A stretch of 44,976 nt of DNA from Nemertoderma westbladi (lineage: Eukaryota; Xenacoelomorpha; Nemertodermatida; Nemertodermatidae): contig JAUCBJ010000345.1 in NCBI GenBank assembly GCA_032718475.1, positions 1 through 44,976 on the forward strand, given 5' to 3'. This document shows, piece by piece, positions 9,390 through 21,583 of this stretch. Position 1 is the first letter of the stretch; each line of letters opens with the position of its first letter. A program made the position numbers and the translations under genes. The notes beneath the pieces were generated by a model that saw only the letters and a list, made by a program, of their open reading frames with translations, had not been told where the DNA came from and made no database searches.

Positions 9390-11330
9390 GTGATTCTGGG
9401 GGACTTTTCGATGAAGGAAGAGACCAAATTTTTTTATTTTCTCACCAGGGGAGCGGCTCGGAATTCTAAGATATTAGCAACTCTAACATTATTAAATCCA
9501 ACCCTTCGACGGACACGGCGAACAAAAATCCGTCATTTTTTCGACAATTTTAAAATTTTTTTGAAAGGCGCTCTACAGTGGCTCGAAAAAACCCTAGGTT
9601 ATTGCTTAGCCGACGCCGGGATACGATAGAAGGGATTAATTAGTGAATTCGTTTTTTTTTTCAAAAAAGATTACCACGCCTTTTTTCCGAAAATGTCCGT
9701 CAAATTTGAAAAAACGGACAAAATGACTTTGTGGGATCCGCTATAACTCGGCTAATATTAATCGTACGGGGACGAAAGTAACGCGGTTGGAAAGGGGAAG
9801 AGTGGTAGTACCTTCGTATCGAATGGGGGTAAGATATTTATTAATATTTCGGGTGGAAAAAGGGGCTGTAAATGTTTTACTTTTTGTCCGTCTTTTTTGG
9901 AAAACTTATTTCCGAAATGTTTAATTCGACAACGCGGGTAGGAATCCACTAATTCTTTTATGAAACTCGTAGAAGACCATTGGGGCTACGTTCCTATCGA
10001 ATGGGGGTACAAAAAATATGTCGGCAATAGGGGCCAAAAAGGGCCAGAATTTGTAAAGTAGTTTTTATCGAATAATTTTTTATTTTTAACTTTAGTTGGT
10101 TAAGGTACATTCTATACAGTCAATATCCATACGGGGAATTCAAATATGCTATCGGTTTTGCTCCAAGGATGATATTTAAAAAATGAGGGCCAAAATTATA
10201 ATTTCGCGCTTCAAACTCGCTTCGCGGGAAATCGTCTAGCTCGAAAACTACTTAACTTACGGGAGATTTGTTTATACAGACTTATAGTGCGTTAAATTAT
10301 CTATCTAACAGCGTTAATCACAGCGCCGGAGGTATTATAAAACTGGAGCGGCAGGCGATCGTGTGAAATATAATATTTATAAAAAGGGCCTAAATTTTTT
10401 TTTTTAACAAATCGTTATTCCATTATAATTTAGCCTATTGCGCCAAAAGTACCTGTAAAAAGTATCAAATTAACTCCGCTATCTTTTATCTTAACATATA
10501 TAATTAAAATTACGAATTTTAAGGGTCGAAAAATATCGCGTTATTTTGGCCCTTTTTTTTAATTTTTTTGGGGCCAAAAATAACCCCTTCTCAAAAGATT
10601 AAGAAAAAAATTACGGCAAAGAATATACCAATTTTACAGTATTGAATTTGGACCACCAGAACCGAAGTTAGAGCGATTTTAGTGAAAAAATAAAAATAAT
10701 TTTTTTTGCAAAAAAATTAAGAATGGTCAGGTCAATATTGGATTTCGTACCCGCGAACTTAGGTTTCAATAACGTGATTGATAACCACTAGACTATGTGA
10801 CCAAGAGAATTTGAAATTTTCGAGTGACTATTTTTAAACATAAATAACTTCGGTTCTACTGGGCCGTTTGATCTGAAACTTTTTTCATTGGATAGAGGAT
10901 AGATTGTAGTGTCTGAAATAGGATAAAACTTGGGAAACTTAAATACTTAAATAGTGAACATTTTTTCGATATTTCAAACACTGTTATTTCCAGTTCTATT
11001 CATCGTAGAATGTTATTTTTTGGATTAAAATGTAGTTTGGAATGATTTCTAACTATAATCGTAACATTTGTTTAACTTTTTATGTCTATAAAGTGACTTA
11101 AAAATGTCCATGAATATGGTCCAAAATAGCAAATCCAGATTTATTAAATTGGATTTTTGACACTTTTAGCGACTGACACTTGATCATACACCATCATAGA
11201 TCGGTAGAGGATAAACATAAGTTTGTTAAATAAGAGCCACCATTACGATCTGCTAAAGTGCATTTGTACAAATAAGTGTGCAAAAGTGCAAATTTTTTAA
11301 TAAGGTCAAATTATATAGTATTGGGTTATT
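9390..11330. other. Old non-coding repeat-like region
   Basis: Rich in A/T homopolymers and in GGGGCC or GGGCCAAAA blocks. TATCGAATGGGGGTA recurs at about 9817 and 9994 (roughly 180 bp apart), which suggests a very diverged tandem repeat. A near-palindrome of TTTTGGCCC and GGGGCCAAAA arms flanks a T/A tract around 10541-10578. A 79-residue frame at 9390-9629 has no family features. Confidence 0.35.
10729..10803 (-). tRNA. Second tRNA-like sequence
   Basis: On the minus strand it starts GGTCACATAGTCTAGTGGTT, an A-box-like D arm of Asp/Glu/Gly type. A 5-bp anticodon-like stem follows (TCAAT and ATTGA around a 6-base loop), then a poor B box (GGGTACGAAATCC), and it ends TTGACC, which pairs with GGTCA at the start. 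Total length is about 75 bases. The B box and loop are off consensus, so it is probably a pseudogene or SINE remnant. Confidence 0.45.
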
Positions 11331-11530
11331 TTCTTTGCAGATACTTTATTTTCATATTAATATGTTGTTTGAACCTTACTGAGCGCATTAGGGGATATGC
11401 GTACAAATAACCGGCCCTTATGAGGCTTCGATTGGGTAAATTAATAAAACATAGGTTGTATAGTATAATATTCTAAAAACCAGTGTGATATTAAATGCAC
11501 TTTAAATAATAAATAGAAATCAAATAACAA

Positions 11531-11716
11531 TTGGACCACACAATTAAAAACTCGCACAATTTTGTACTTATTATATCGCTTCAAATTAATTCAACAGTGG
11601 ATATTTGTGGGAAGGGGGAAGTTACAGTGTGCATTCGGGGGAAGTTTGGTGAACTGCATTTATGCAGTGAATCCAAACTTCCCCCTTTGAGATATCATAT
11701 ACCTAAGACATGCTAG
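11531..11716. other. Hairpin-bearing segment
   Basis: GGGGGAAGTTTGG (from 11637) and CCAAACTTCCCCC (to 11685) form a 13-bp perfect stem. It continues with two mismatches or gaps into ACTGCAT and ATGCAGT around a TT loop, giving about 24-bp arms. The 61-residue plus-strand frame across it is probably chance. The compact shape could be a MITE or an RNA hairpin. Confidence 0.5.
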
Positions 11717-13020
11717 GGTGACGGGGAAATATTTGTTACTGTCACACTTTGCTTCCATTTATCCTATCCTTTATTATTACCCCAGTCAGATAAGAGATAA
11801 TAAATCAGTAAAAACTAAACTAAACTGTCTTTCATGCAAACAAATTTCTAACTAAAGACGGGTGAATGACTATGACCATGGAAATAATTTTAAATATAAT
11901 TGTATATCAACTATTTGGGGAGGCTTCCAAGTTAAACCCGAAAACAATTATTTTGTTACATATATAGTAAATAACGTTGTATGTTCTTCTTCCTCTCATA
12001 ATAAAATATAAATGAAATATCTCAGATAGCTATGCCCTGTAACATTTCACAACCAAAATATTTAAGTGTGAAAAGTGTAGGCCTACCACACTCCGCCCAA
12101 ACAACCGCAAACGCATAGCCAACAAATTTAACAAAAGGTTACATACATGTTGGGTTCATGACGAGATGAGTGAAAATTGATCGCGTAATATAAAGTAAAA
12201 AATTAAGAGACGGGCCTGGCTCTCCTCCACTTTTTACCCAATGGATATGTTGTTGTAATAATCTAATATTGGGGCGGCTTTCTCTCGGTTCCAATTTTAA
12301 TGACCATATATATTAATGCAAATAATTTAGATGCATTAATTTATATTGTTCTATTTATCATTCTAGTACACACATCAAGTGTATAGTGACGGAACAGTGT
12401 ATACAGCTCCATATTTATTATGATAATTTTATTGAATACCTATGTTCATTTTAATCATAATTTTAACATCACACATGATGCATATAGATCAGTAAATAGT
12501 GTACCACAGAGTCGTCATACATACCGTATATACTTTCATACATACTGACTCTAACAAATACTGTAAAACCAGGTACAATCATTGACTAAATACGAACCAC
12601 AAACATTCATATTATACTAATCTAAATTACCATATGTACAATTTTTATTTTATGATAATATCCGAACTATTCAATATTTATTCACAATTTTATCTCATAT
12701 ACAAATCAAAATCAGCAAATACTATTTCACACAAAAATGCCAATCAATACAAAACTACACATTTGGCTCCAACAAATACTGATAATTGCATCTGCCTGTA
12801 ACAAATAATGTATTATTACGCATCAACCTGCAAATAATCTGAAACATATTATACCAATTTAGTAATTATATACAATGAAATTATTTGATTTATGATTTAT
12901 TTTATCCAAATACTATTTACAATTTCTCACATTACTTTTTTACAATTTTTTTTTGTACTAGTCAATTTCTAGTTTTTTTTTACAAAATTTTACCACATAA
13001 TAAATAATAATATACAAAAA
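11717..13020. other. AT-rich stretch, possibly the old BEL 3' LTR
   Basis: No coding sequence. Since the old element's polypurine tract sits at 13021-13032 on the minus strand, its 3' LTR should start here and run leftward. I cannot delimit it because no second copy is present in the window. Confidence 0.3.
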
Positions 13021-13032
13021 CTCCGCTCCCTT
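13021..13032 (-). promoter_or_regulatory. Polypurine tract of the old BEL element
   Basis: Minus strand reads AAGGGAGCGGAG, about 115 bp after the end of pol. The core GGGAGCGG also lies directly before the right LTR of the young element and at 26663-26670. In LTR elements this tract primes plus-strand DNA synthesis at the 3' LTR border. Confidence 0.6.
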
Positions 13033-13146
13033 AAATTAGAACGAGTTACTTTAGTCTCTTTGAACAGTTATAATTTAACCAAGCTTACAAATATTATTAT
13101 TTTTTGGCTAGAACATCCAATCCAAAAACTGTTCATCGTTTATTAT

Positions 13147-13485
13147 TTATTGTTTATATACGATTGTCTCGGGTTTAAAGGATTGTTGGTCATAATTTCC
13201 CGATTCCTCTCGTGCTCTTTCTAACAAACACAACCGGTGTACTGGTCTGTTCAAAAATTGACCGGTACCTGTTTTTATGTCAACATCTCTTACCAAGTTA
13301 TCGGCACTCAAGTATGTCTTAACTATGCGAGCAGTTTTCCAATATTTTCTTGGTAAATTATTCTCAGCTAATAAAAAAATATCGCCTGGTTTTACATTCT
13401 CTTGCTTAGAAAACCATTTAGTCCGCAGTTGTACTGAGGGCAAATAATATCGTTCAAATGATACTGAGAATCGTTTCGTCAACAA
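13147..13485 (-). pseudogene. BEL/Pao C-terminal domain (DUF5641-like)
   Basis: About 112 residues with FSVSFERYYLPSVQLRTKW, VKPGDIFLLAENNLP and TGQFLNRPVHRLCLLE. This is the pattern at the very end of BEL/Pao pol, after the integrase core. It lies in the same frame as the upstream integrase piece and is separated from it by one in-frame stop at 13507-13509. It precedes the polypurine tract by about 115 bp. Confidence 0.82.
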
Positions 13486-13506
13486 TTGTATGAGCTTCCA
13501 TGTCTC

Positions 13507-15060
13507 TCACAAATGCTCGTCGCCGTCCTCGGGTTCTGACATTGGATGCATTATCACCGGCTTTTTCATTAGAAAATGATTCGGCGTCAGAGCTTCCAAT
13601 GAGTCAGGGTCCGACGAGACTGGATATAATGGTATCCCATTGAGATATGAGGCAATCTCTTCGAGCAAAGTGCGTAGGAACTCATCTGTTAAATAAGCTT
13701 TGCACGGCAAAATGTGTGACATCGCTATTTTCACACTTTTGATTGCTCTCTCCCAACTGCCACCATACCACGGCGCGTGACTTGGCATGAGTTTCCAAGT
13801 AGCTCCATAGATACTTAATTCTTGTTCAAAATTATCTTGATTCCAAGAATTAATGGCATTCTGTATTTCTTTTGACGCGGCCACAAAATTTGTGCCTTGG
13901 TCAGAATACACAATGCTGCTGGTTCCATAACGAGCAGTCTGTCGTCTTAAACATAACAGAACACTGTTCATGCTAAGATCGTTTACAAAGTCTAAATACA
14001 TACATCGATACGTCATACATATTCCCAAGACTCCCCAACGTTTAACATATGTTCTGAACCTTTTGATTTCTATAGGTCCAAATAAGTCTAAACCTATATT
14101 TTTGAACGGTGGTTCATATGAACTGAATCTGGTTATTGGCAGATTCGATTCACGTTGAGTCATTGGGCGACTAAACAATTTCTTGCATGGAATGCACGTT
14201 GTAAGAACTGCATTCAATGCCTTACGTGGATGTACGAAATAATATCTAGTCCTTATTTCGTCCATCACGTAGTCTCGGCCAGCGTGAAACAACTGTTTAT
14301 GTACATCTGATATGATTTTAATTTGTATATTTGGATTAGTAATCAGAATAGGAAACCTATTATCAAAGGATAACGGTGCGTACGTCAGCCTATTTCCTAC
14401 TCTAATCAATTCATTCACCATTATACTAGAATATTTGTCGTTGAGTTGATTATTGACATTATCATTGTATTTGTTATTGACATTATATTGTTTCTTTTCC
14501 AACTCATTATATCTAGTTTGGTTATACATCTTCTGGGATAATCGTATCAGTTTGACATTAGTCTGATCAACTTCTGTTGCAGTTATTTTGCCACGCGGTT
14601 GCTGTTTGTTATATCTATAGTGGAAATATGATCTGATAAATGTTACAGCTCTGCATAATCTTTTCCATGAACTATAGTGTGTCATAATTCTTTCTAACGC
14701 ATCTGATATCCCATTAGTTATATCCGGCGTTTCATTCCCATTATATGATCTTATTTCCCTGATAATATTAGCTTTAATTGTTAACTGGCTAATCTCTGTT
14801 GTTTTATCCTTACTATTAATCAAGAGTTTCGACTTTGTTGACTTGCGTTTTGGAACTATTATCTCCGCTCCCTGTAACTTATGAAAGTCGGCCCTTACCT
14901 GTTTAGGCCATGATTCTTCACCTCCCTTTAAAAATTCCGGTCCTTCAAACCATGATTTAGTTCGGATTAACTGTTTAGGAGTGGCTCCTCTGGATGCGAT
15001 ATCCGCTGGATTTATATTACCAGGACAATACCTCCATTGTTCCAATTTACTTATGTTCAA
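13507..15060 (-). pseudogene. BEL/Pao integrase region
   Basis: About 517 residues. The start holds QWRYCPGNINPADIASRGA, the BEL linker after RNase H. Near residue 255 come the zinc-binding pieces (VHKQLFHAG and CIPC). The catalytic core follows, with D in GLDLFGP, D in VYSDQGTNF and E in GGSWERAIKSVK, so all three acidic residues of the DDE triad are present. The piece is open throughout but is cut from its neighbours by in-frame stops on both sides (15064-15066 and 13507-13509), so the polyprotein cannot be made whole. Both flanking pieces are in the same frame. Confidence 0.88.
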
Positions 15061-15063
15061 TAT

Positions 15064-15723
15064 CTAATTTCGTCGGTTCTTGATATAAACACAAAATTGA
15101 CAGGTTTGATTCTTTAAGTATTCCAATAAAAACATAGCATCTATCCAAAATACAATCTTACTTAATAAAAAGTCAAGTTTATCCACTACTGCCTCACTCA
15201 TCGTAGCTGCATAGAGCGCTGCTTGCATTTCTGCTCTAGGAATAGTTATGTCTGAGCCCATAGTCTTAGCTTTGGCAAATATTAGTGATACTTCAACTCC
15301 TTCCTCTGACTGTTTTCTGAGATATATAGCCATGCCGAATCCTACCGTACTAGCATCGCTGAATCCATGTAATTGATAATTATCTGAGTCGCTGGTTTTT
15401 ACGAAATATGTACGTGGTATATGTAAGTCCTCTATATCATTTAATTTCGATTCCCATTTTAACCAATCTTCCAATATGTCACCTTCTATATTATCGCCCC
15501 AACGAATGTCTAATTTCCACATTCTGTGTACTATATTTCTGGCGATTAATATGATTGGTGATATTAGTCCTAATGGATCGAAATATGTTGACAATATACT
15601 GAGACATATCCGCTTTGTTCTCATACCAGGTTCTCTTGTCTTTACTTTGTAATATAATGTATCAGTTTCTGGATTCCAACACATGCCTAGTGTTTTGGTT
15701 GTTGGTAAGATTTCTTTCTGCAA
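15064..15723 (-). pseudogene. BEL/Pao RT C-terminus and RNase H-like region (Peptidase_A17 type)
   Basis: About 219 residues. It contains TYFDPLGLISPIILIARNIV and WDxx-like basic segments, then ELQLHGFSDAS-like text (seen as NYQLHGFSDASTVGFGMAIY) and TIPRAEMQAAL, which is the BEL/Pao region annotated as Peptidase_A17/RNase H. Upstream in the same frame, from about 15970 to 15724, are the RT YMDD box (KYMDDNI, near 15892) and one stop codon near 15820. Confidence 0.85.
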
Positions 15724-16603
15724 ATCGATATCTGATTTTGCTCTATCCTCTTTAGCTATTGCATTTAAAAATGGTTTCGAATTACTAGTAAATTTAGTAA
15801 GTTTAAATCCACCTTTTTAAAGACAATTTACAGTACCAGTAGCTAAATTTATCGCGTCATTTATGTTGTTACATGATGTGATGTTGTCGTCCATATATTT
15901 GTTTTTCTTTATGTTATTTATTACCTCTGGTGAATGTTCTGTTTGATGATCGTCTGCTGTGGTTTGTAATTCAGCTGGCATTCGAAGGGCTGGATATTAT
16001 ACCAAAGGCTTGGCAAGCCATCCAATATTCCTTACACAGCTTTTTAAAATCACCTTCTGGCCACCACAATAATCTTAGACTATCGCGATCAACATGTCTT
16101 GCTTTTACTTGTAAAAACATTCCTTCAATGTCTGCAGCAAAGGCAATCTCATGCTGTCGGAATCTCATCAACATTCCCGGTAAACTTCTGAGTAAGTTGG
16201 GACCAGCCATGATCTCTGTATTTAATGAGTGTCCCATGTAAGTTGCAGCACAGTCATTCACTACTCGAACCTTGCCTGGTTTCCCTTCTTTTTCAACGTA
16301 ATGATGCGGAAGGTAATATGTTCTGGCAGTTATTGGCGTATTCAGGGGCACTGCCTCCATATATCCCTGCGCAATGAAATTATTCATTTGCTCCACATAC
16401 ATTGCTTTAATTTTGTCATTCGCTTCTAATCTGCGTTTCAATTGACCGGCTCGCTTTTCAGCCAATATGCGATTATATATGAGTCTTGGCTCACTTGCTC
16501 TCAAAAGCAAACCAATTTCATATCGGCCTTCGTCAACCAAAAATTTCTTAGTGGTCTCCTGTATTTGAATTGCTCTTTCCTTGCTCTTTCCACAGAAAAA
16601 CAC
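15724..16603 (-). pseudogene. BEL/Pao reverse transcriptase, frameshifted
   Basis: The frame 16603-15971 encodes the RT fingers and palm: RTYYLPHHYVEKEGKPGKVR, VVNDCAA, and AFAADIEGMFLQV with the first catalytic Asp. It leaves frame near 15985, and the rest of the domain, including YMDD, continues in the next frame down to 15724 with one stop. A second frame change near 16500-16603 separates it from the protease piece. Two small indels plus stops indicate an old copy. Confidence 0.85.
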
Positions 16604-18048
16604 TTTTTGTGGGATGACAATTCACAGGCATCTTGATATAACCACGCCATTACGTGCTCAGTCAATTTCAAATCGTTTATGTCTCTTTCAAATTGACTAT
16701 ATGTACCAATTGTACTGTTATTGTTTTCTAACATGGAATTCATGGTAAGTTGATGAGTTAACAAAGTTGTCTCATCCATTAACTCTACGGAATTTTCCTG
16801 TAGATACTTACACACTGAATGAACTTCCACATCAGAATCCTCGTCATCACAATCTGAACCTGAGAAAATGGAAGTATTATTCGCACTTCTGATTTCGGTG
16901 TTAACGTACAACGATTTCTGATACGTTGCATGTTCGCGCAATCGTTTCTTAGACGGTCCAGTGCAATACCAACCCAATGGTGTTCTCACTGCATAATTGC
17001 TTAACAGCATTGGGTGTCTAGGTATTTTCTCCAGAGGTTCGAATGCTCCGAACATGTTTTGCCCAATTAGTACAGTTATGCCAGGATAATCTACTGAGTA
17101 CTGTGATATGTTGTTATCCAAGACAAATTGGTCTGCCTTCCAATTATACGGAACCGATTGACTCTTGGTGAAGTTAGGAATGGATATCAACTTTACATGA
17201 TCTATACCTTCACCAAGATGTTCTTCTATCGGTCTAACTGAGGCATAATAATAATTTGTCATGAATTGTGTTCTCCATTCATTCATTATGCCGCTTAGAC
17301 TTAAATTTAGTCGATAAGAATCATCATCGCTAAACAAGTACTTAGCTAATTGCTCGTCAATGAATGAAGTTGTACTACCACTATCTAGCAAGGCGTTAAC
17401 TCGTGCCATTCGCTCTCTGATCTGAATGATTATTTGAATTATAGGAAACTCCTTAATGTAATCATCCTTATCATCAGTAGTTTCCAGTGTTGTACTCTCA
17501 CATTCAGAGTATCCGGAATCTGGGTCCTCGTGCGTCAAAGCTTTATATATTGTATGACAACTCGTTTCTTCCTCCTCAGAGAATTCTTCCTCTCCGAAGC
17601 TCTCCTGAGTGTCACTACAATCAGTGTCTACGAAGTGTACTACTTCTTTCTTGGATTCGAGTATCTCATCACTTTTAATTACCGGCAAATTTATATGTAA
17701 TAAATTATGATGAGCACCCCCACATTTGCTACACTTCTGCTTACTATAGCACTGTTTACGGTAATGACCATATTTCAAGCAAATATAACATGCTTTAAGA
17801 CTCCTCATGAAGAGTCTCCTTTCAGCCAATGAATTTGCTTTAAATACTGGATATTCAAATATACTGTGTCCAACTTTCTTACATCTTAAACAACCATAAT
17901 CCTTAGTAGCTGATGACTTTACAAACCCTTTATTGGATTTATAGTTACTATTCGAACCAGATTGATTATAGGATTTTGGTTTGACATAAGAAGGTTTTTT
18001 ATCTTTTGTATTATAATTATTACCTTATTGTTTCTTGAAAACGTCTTT
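16501..18048 (-). pseudogene. BEL/Pao gag C-terminus and aspartic protease
   Basis: From 18048 the minus frame runs with one stop near 18026 into a first knuckle-like motif (CLRCKKVGH). Next come CYICLKYGHYRKQC and CSKCGGAHHNLLH, the zinc knuckles of gag, then an acidic linker. The protease active site is ALLDSGSTTSFIDEQL at about residue 146 of the piece that begins at 17829. Retropepsins use the D-S-G as the catalytic Asp. The region ends with an EEH.G-type linker toward RT. The 5' part is cut at 18048 by the young element; the same reading frame resumes at 29957 on the other side. Confidence 0.85.
18044..18048 (+). repeat. Target site duplication, left copy
   Basis: TCTTT directly before the left LTR, matched by TCTTT at 29957-29961 directly after the right LTR. 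Five bases is the usual length for BEL/Pao integration. Confidence 0.9.
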
Positions 18049-19238
18049 TGTAAAAGCTTTTGCTGAATTGTCCGGTTATTTTTCCTTATTTTTCCCGTAA
18101 AATACTCTGTAGTTGGTTTACCAGGCATAAAAAGGCCGTGTCCTTGCTGTACTGGTGTTTTAGCGGACATAAAAGCTATTTATTCTGTATTTGTACTTTA
18201 GAGGACATAATCCGTAATTCCGTGACGTAAAAGCTCGATACTCTTGAAAACAGTGTCGCTACCATGACGACGGCTAGCAGCTGATATTGCCACGTCGACG
18301 TTTCTTTGTTTCTTTGTTCTCTCGTTGTTCAGGTTGACCAATCAGAGCGTTTGTTGTCTCTGTGTTGGAGGTGTATACAGAAACTCAGTAGTTCAGTGTT
18401 ATGTTTTGCCCAGAGCCTAAGAACCGGCTTTTGGCACCTCCGTGTTTTCAGTTTTTAGTCCTACACTAGTAGGCTTAATTATAAGGACATATATCCGTTA
18501 TCTGATGTCTGCATACTGCAGTACTGCATACACTGCATACTGTGTAACACTGTGCATACTTTTATATTGTTATACTGCTATTTACTGTCCGTTCTTCATA
18601 ATATGGTTGATGAATTATTATATTTGGAATAACGACAAATAACCCCGAAAACCCAATATTCTTGATATACCGAAGGTAAGAGAGAAAGGTTACAGATAAA
18701 TGATTGCGACCTATGTTGAGTGGTTTGAAGTGAATCTAATGTTATTTGATAGACCCTACATGATTCGGTCCGTGTTCCTTTTATATGTGACTAAAATCAG
18801 TGAAGATCGGCATATCAGTGTGCAGTATTGTGCAGCATTGTGTATGAGTGAGACTGATAACGAAGCATTTCCTAAAGAATGCGCCATATATGTGAATTGT
18901 AACTAAGCCATATCGTTGTGAGTAGTTTAAGTCATAACTCTGTTTATATAGATAGAGCGCCACGTCCTAAAGGAACTGTTAATATTTCCCGAAGGTGAAT
19001 AATATTGTCAGAGATTATATAATACTGTCAGTCGAATAATACATTAGGCTTACATAGCAATACGATTAAGCCGTCGAACCCAATCTCCCGGGTATATCCA
19101 GCGGGTGAATGATCGCGCACAGATTGGTTTCGACTAGTGTAGTGAATTAAATACTTGTCATAGACTAAAGGTGATTTATTATCTAGAAGACATCCTAATT
19201 TGGCGGGTTAAACTGCCAAAGGTCTGAAAGCGCGAACA
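18049..19238 (+). repeat. Left LTR
   Basis: Direct repeat partner at 28767. It contains a CCAAT box (GACCAATCAG, 18336-18345) in a GC-richer part that could be the promoter region. Small open frames (18442-18642 and 18700-18906) occur in both LTRs and are not supported as genes. Confidence 0.95.
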
Positions 19239-19254
19239 ATAACGGATATAGCTT

Positions 19255-19277
19255 CTTTATTGCAGTAAGCAATAAAG
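19255..19277. repeat. Hairpin just after the left LTR
   Basis: CTTTATTG and CAATAAAG form an 8-bp perfect stem around CAGTAAG, 16 bases past the LTR end, where a primer-binding site would be expected. Confidence 0.6.
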
Positions 19278-19570
19278 TTGAAAGTACCGGTCAACCGGTA
19301 AACCTGAAAGGTACATCTGTAGGTCAGTAGGCCCAACTGCCAGAACCGGTACTTCTGTAGGTCCGTAGGCCTAACTGTCCTAACCGGTACTTCCCGTATA
19401 AGTACATTAGTATTATTCGATTTTGATAGTTATATACCGGTAGGCCTTAATAATTAATCAGGGACTGCAGCCCTGGTTTTTTATTGAGATTTTTACTTAT
19501 TTCTGTCAAGTTTTATTTGTTTGTAGGCCAGTATTGAACAGAAGGCGTGTAAGCCTGATCAGATTGTACA

Positions 19571-20147
19571 GACAATTTGTAGGCTGAGCTGTTGTCTGAT
19601 TGCTGTTAAGTCTGAACGGATTGCAGTGTGTGTAGATCACCTGTCCGATTAAGTACGGTTAGGAAGTAGGGGCAGTGAATGCTGTAAGGTAAACCCCCAA
19701 CTAAAGAATAAGTCGTACTACTGGGTTAGAACGCATACTCCCTAATCATTTCGGAGTCTGCATGTCCTGTAGTTTATTTAGGCTTGAGAGTAGTCTGCCA
19801 TCGTTTAGTCTGTACTTTGTTTGTGTAAGTCTGTACGGGTAGCGTATAATTTTATTTAGATAATTTGTAGGCTGGATAGTTGTCTGGCTGTTATTAGGTC
19901 TGAACGGATTGCAGCGTGTGTAGATCACTTGTCCGATAAAGAACGGTTAGGAAGTAGGGGCAGCGAATGCTGTAAGGTAAACCCCCAACTAAAGAATAAG
20001 TCGTACTACTGGGTTAGAACGCATACTACCTAATTATTTCGGAGTCTGCATATACCGTAGTTTGTTTAGGCTTGATAGTAGTCTGTCAGTGTTCGGTCTG
20101 CATTTTGTTTGAGTAGTTTGTACGCGTAGCGTAATATTTATTATTCA
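19571..20147 (+). repeat. 288-bp tandem duplication in the leader
   Basis: AATTTGTAGGCTG begins at 19574 and again at 19862. Both copies contain GTCTGAACGGATTGCAG, GTAGGGGCAG, and AAACCCCCAACTAAAGAATA, with modest divergence. Confidence 0.88.
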
Positions 20148-21080
20148 GAGTTTATGCGATTATCCGCAACATTCATTCCCCAAGTTTGTTCCTACAGTAA
20201 TTGTGTTTGTTATACATACCGCTATAGTTAAATTAACCCCGGTACTACACGGGCTGCTTGGCGTAGGTAAAGACTGGTGATTTTGTGCATCGGTCACTCC
20301 AGCAGATGCCGTGGTTCTTTTAGCTGTTCAAGTATATTTAACTACTGATTATATGTTGTACAAGTACTCGTACCTAATTTAGGGTTTAGTGTACAGTGCT
20401 TTCCGAAAGTAATTAGTGTAGGCATTATATTTGTGTTGTAAAGTGGTTAATAGGCACGTTCGATTAGCTCTATTAACTTCTAGGTAGGAACACTCCGTGA
20501 TACATAACGTAGAACCTATAGCGATACGGCTATAGGTCGTCAGGCGGTGGTATTTTTCTATCTGGACAACGCAGTGTATTTACTACTACTTATTATTTCA
20601 AATACCGTAGTACCCTGTCCGTTGTAATAACCAGAATTCTAACCCTTTGTTAGGCTGGTTTGTAGACTTCTTGTAAAATTACCCTAAAAATTCGTATTTT
20701 GTGTTTTTGTAAATTTTTGTGTTTATTTAGAGATTGTAATCTCAACCCGAATTGTACGGAATTTGTAGTATTAAGTAACTTAGGTAAATTAGAATTATTT
20801 GTTTTAGTGTCCTATAAGTAACACTTCACTGAAAGCGCACCGCTTTGTGTAGTGATTACTCCCCAGAAATAATAACATTTATTTCAAACATTGACTAAAC
20901 CCATTAAACGGGTATATATATATTATAAATCAAATCTAACGATTTATAAATAGTAGGCCTGCCATACAACCATTAGGTCTCAATATCAGTTGGATTACTG
21001 CTCAAATAACGGTAATAAAGTAAGTAAGGTAACCAAGTAACCCTTAAAATTCAGAAATTCAGTTATTTAAAATAATTGAT

Positions 21081-21446
21081 ATACCGGTATTTATAATAGG
21101 CTTATTACATTTATTTTTATAAATTTTAGGTTGAAATCATACCGGTATTCTGTAATTAATTCTAGTTTGTAATTATACTTATATATATATACTATAAGTG
21201 TAAACTGTATACCGGTATTTACGATAGGCCTATTATCTTTATTTCTATAAATTTAGGCTGAAATTATACCGGTACTTGTAATTAATTCTAGTCCAGAATT
21301 ATATATACTACAAATTGTAAGCTGTATACCGGTATTCCCGATAGGCCTATTATATATTTATATATATTTGTGCTAAAATTATACCGGTATTCTGAGATAA
21401 ACCTAGTCTGTAATAATACTTATATATACTATAAGCATACCGGTAT
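21081..21446 (+). repeat. About 120-bp tandem array with ATACCGGTAT palindromes
   Basis: Units begin at 21081, 21209, 21325 and 21437 (periods 128, 116 and 112). Each starts with the ten-base palindrome ATACCGGTAT or a close variant and has another TACCGGTA in mid-unit, plus a TAGGCCTA-type palindrome. The array ends about 140 bp before the gag start. Confidence 0.85.
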
Positions 21447-21583
21447 TTTAATATATTATATATATATCACGCTACACTGAGTAGCAGTATCGGTAATTAA
21501 TTACTAGGCTAGCAGTTAATACTGAATTACTAGACTTGCTTAGACTGTAATATAGCAGTAGGCATTCAACTGTACACATAAGC

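Larger units (their letters stand above)
13021..18048 (-). mobile_element. Old BEL/Pao retrotransposon, pol half
   Basis: Minus-strand remains of an LTR retrotransposon in the order zinc knuckles, protease, RT, RNase H-like region, integrase, C-terminal domain, polypurine tract. This is the BEL/Pao order. It is the downstream half of an element whose gag lies at 29957-32127. The two halves are separated only by the young LTR element. Several stops and two frameshifts make it inactive. Confidence 0.88.
19239..21583 (+). other. Long leader of the young element
   Basis: 2.3 kb between the left LTR and the gag start without a coding frame. It is rich in ACCGGT and AGGCCT palindromes and contains a 288-bp tandem duplication and a second array of about 120 bp. 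No TGG-starting primer-binding site follows the LTR; the first bases are ATAACGGATATAGC. Confidence 0.6.

Noticed and set aside
17919-18170. 83-residue minus frame spanning the left LTR border
   Set aside because: It crosses the insertion junction, fusing LTR sequence with old gag in the wrong frame.
18442-18906. Small frames of 66 and 68 residues present in both LTRs
   Set aside because: They are duplicated only because the LTR is duplicated; no known LTR-encoded protein matches.
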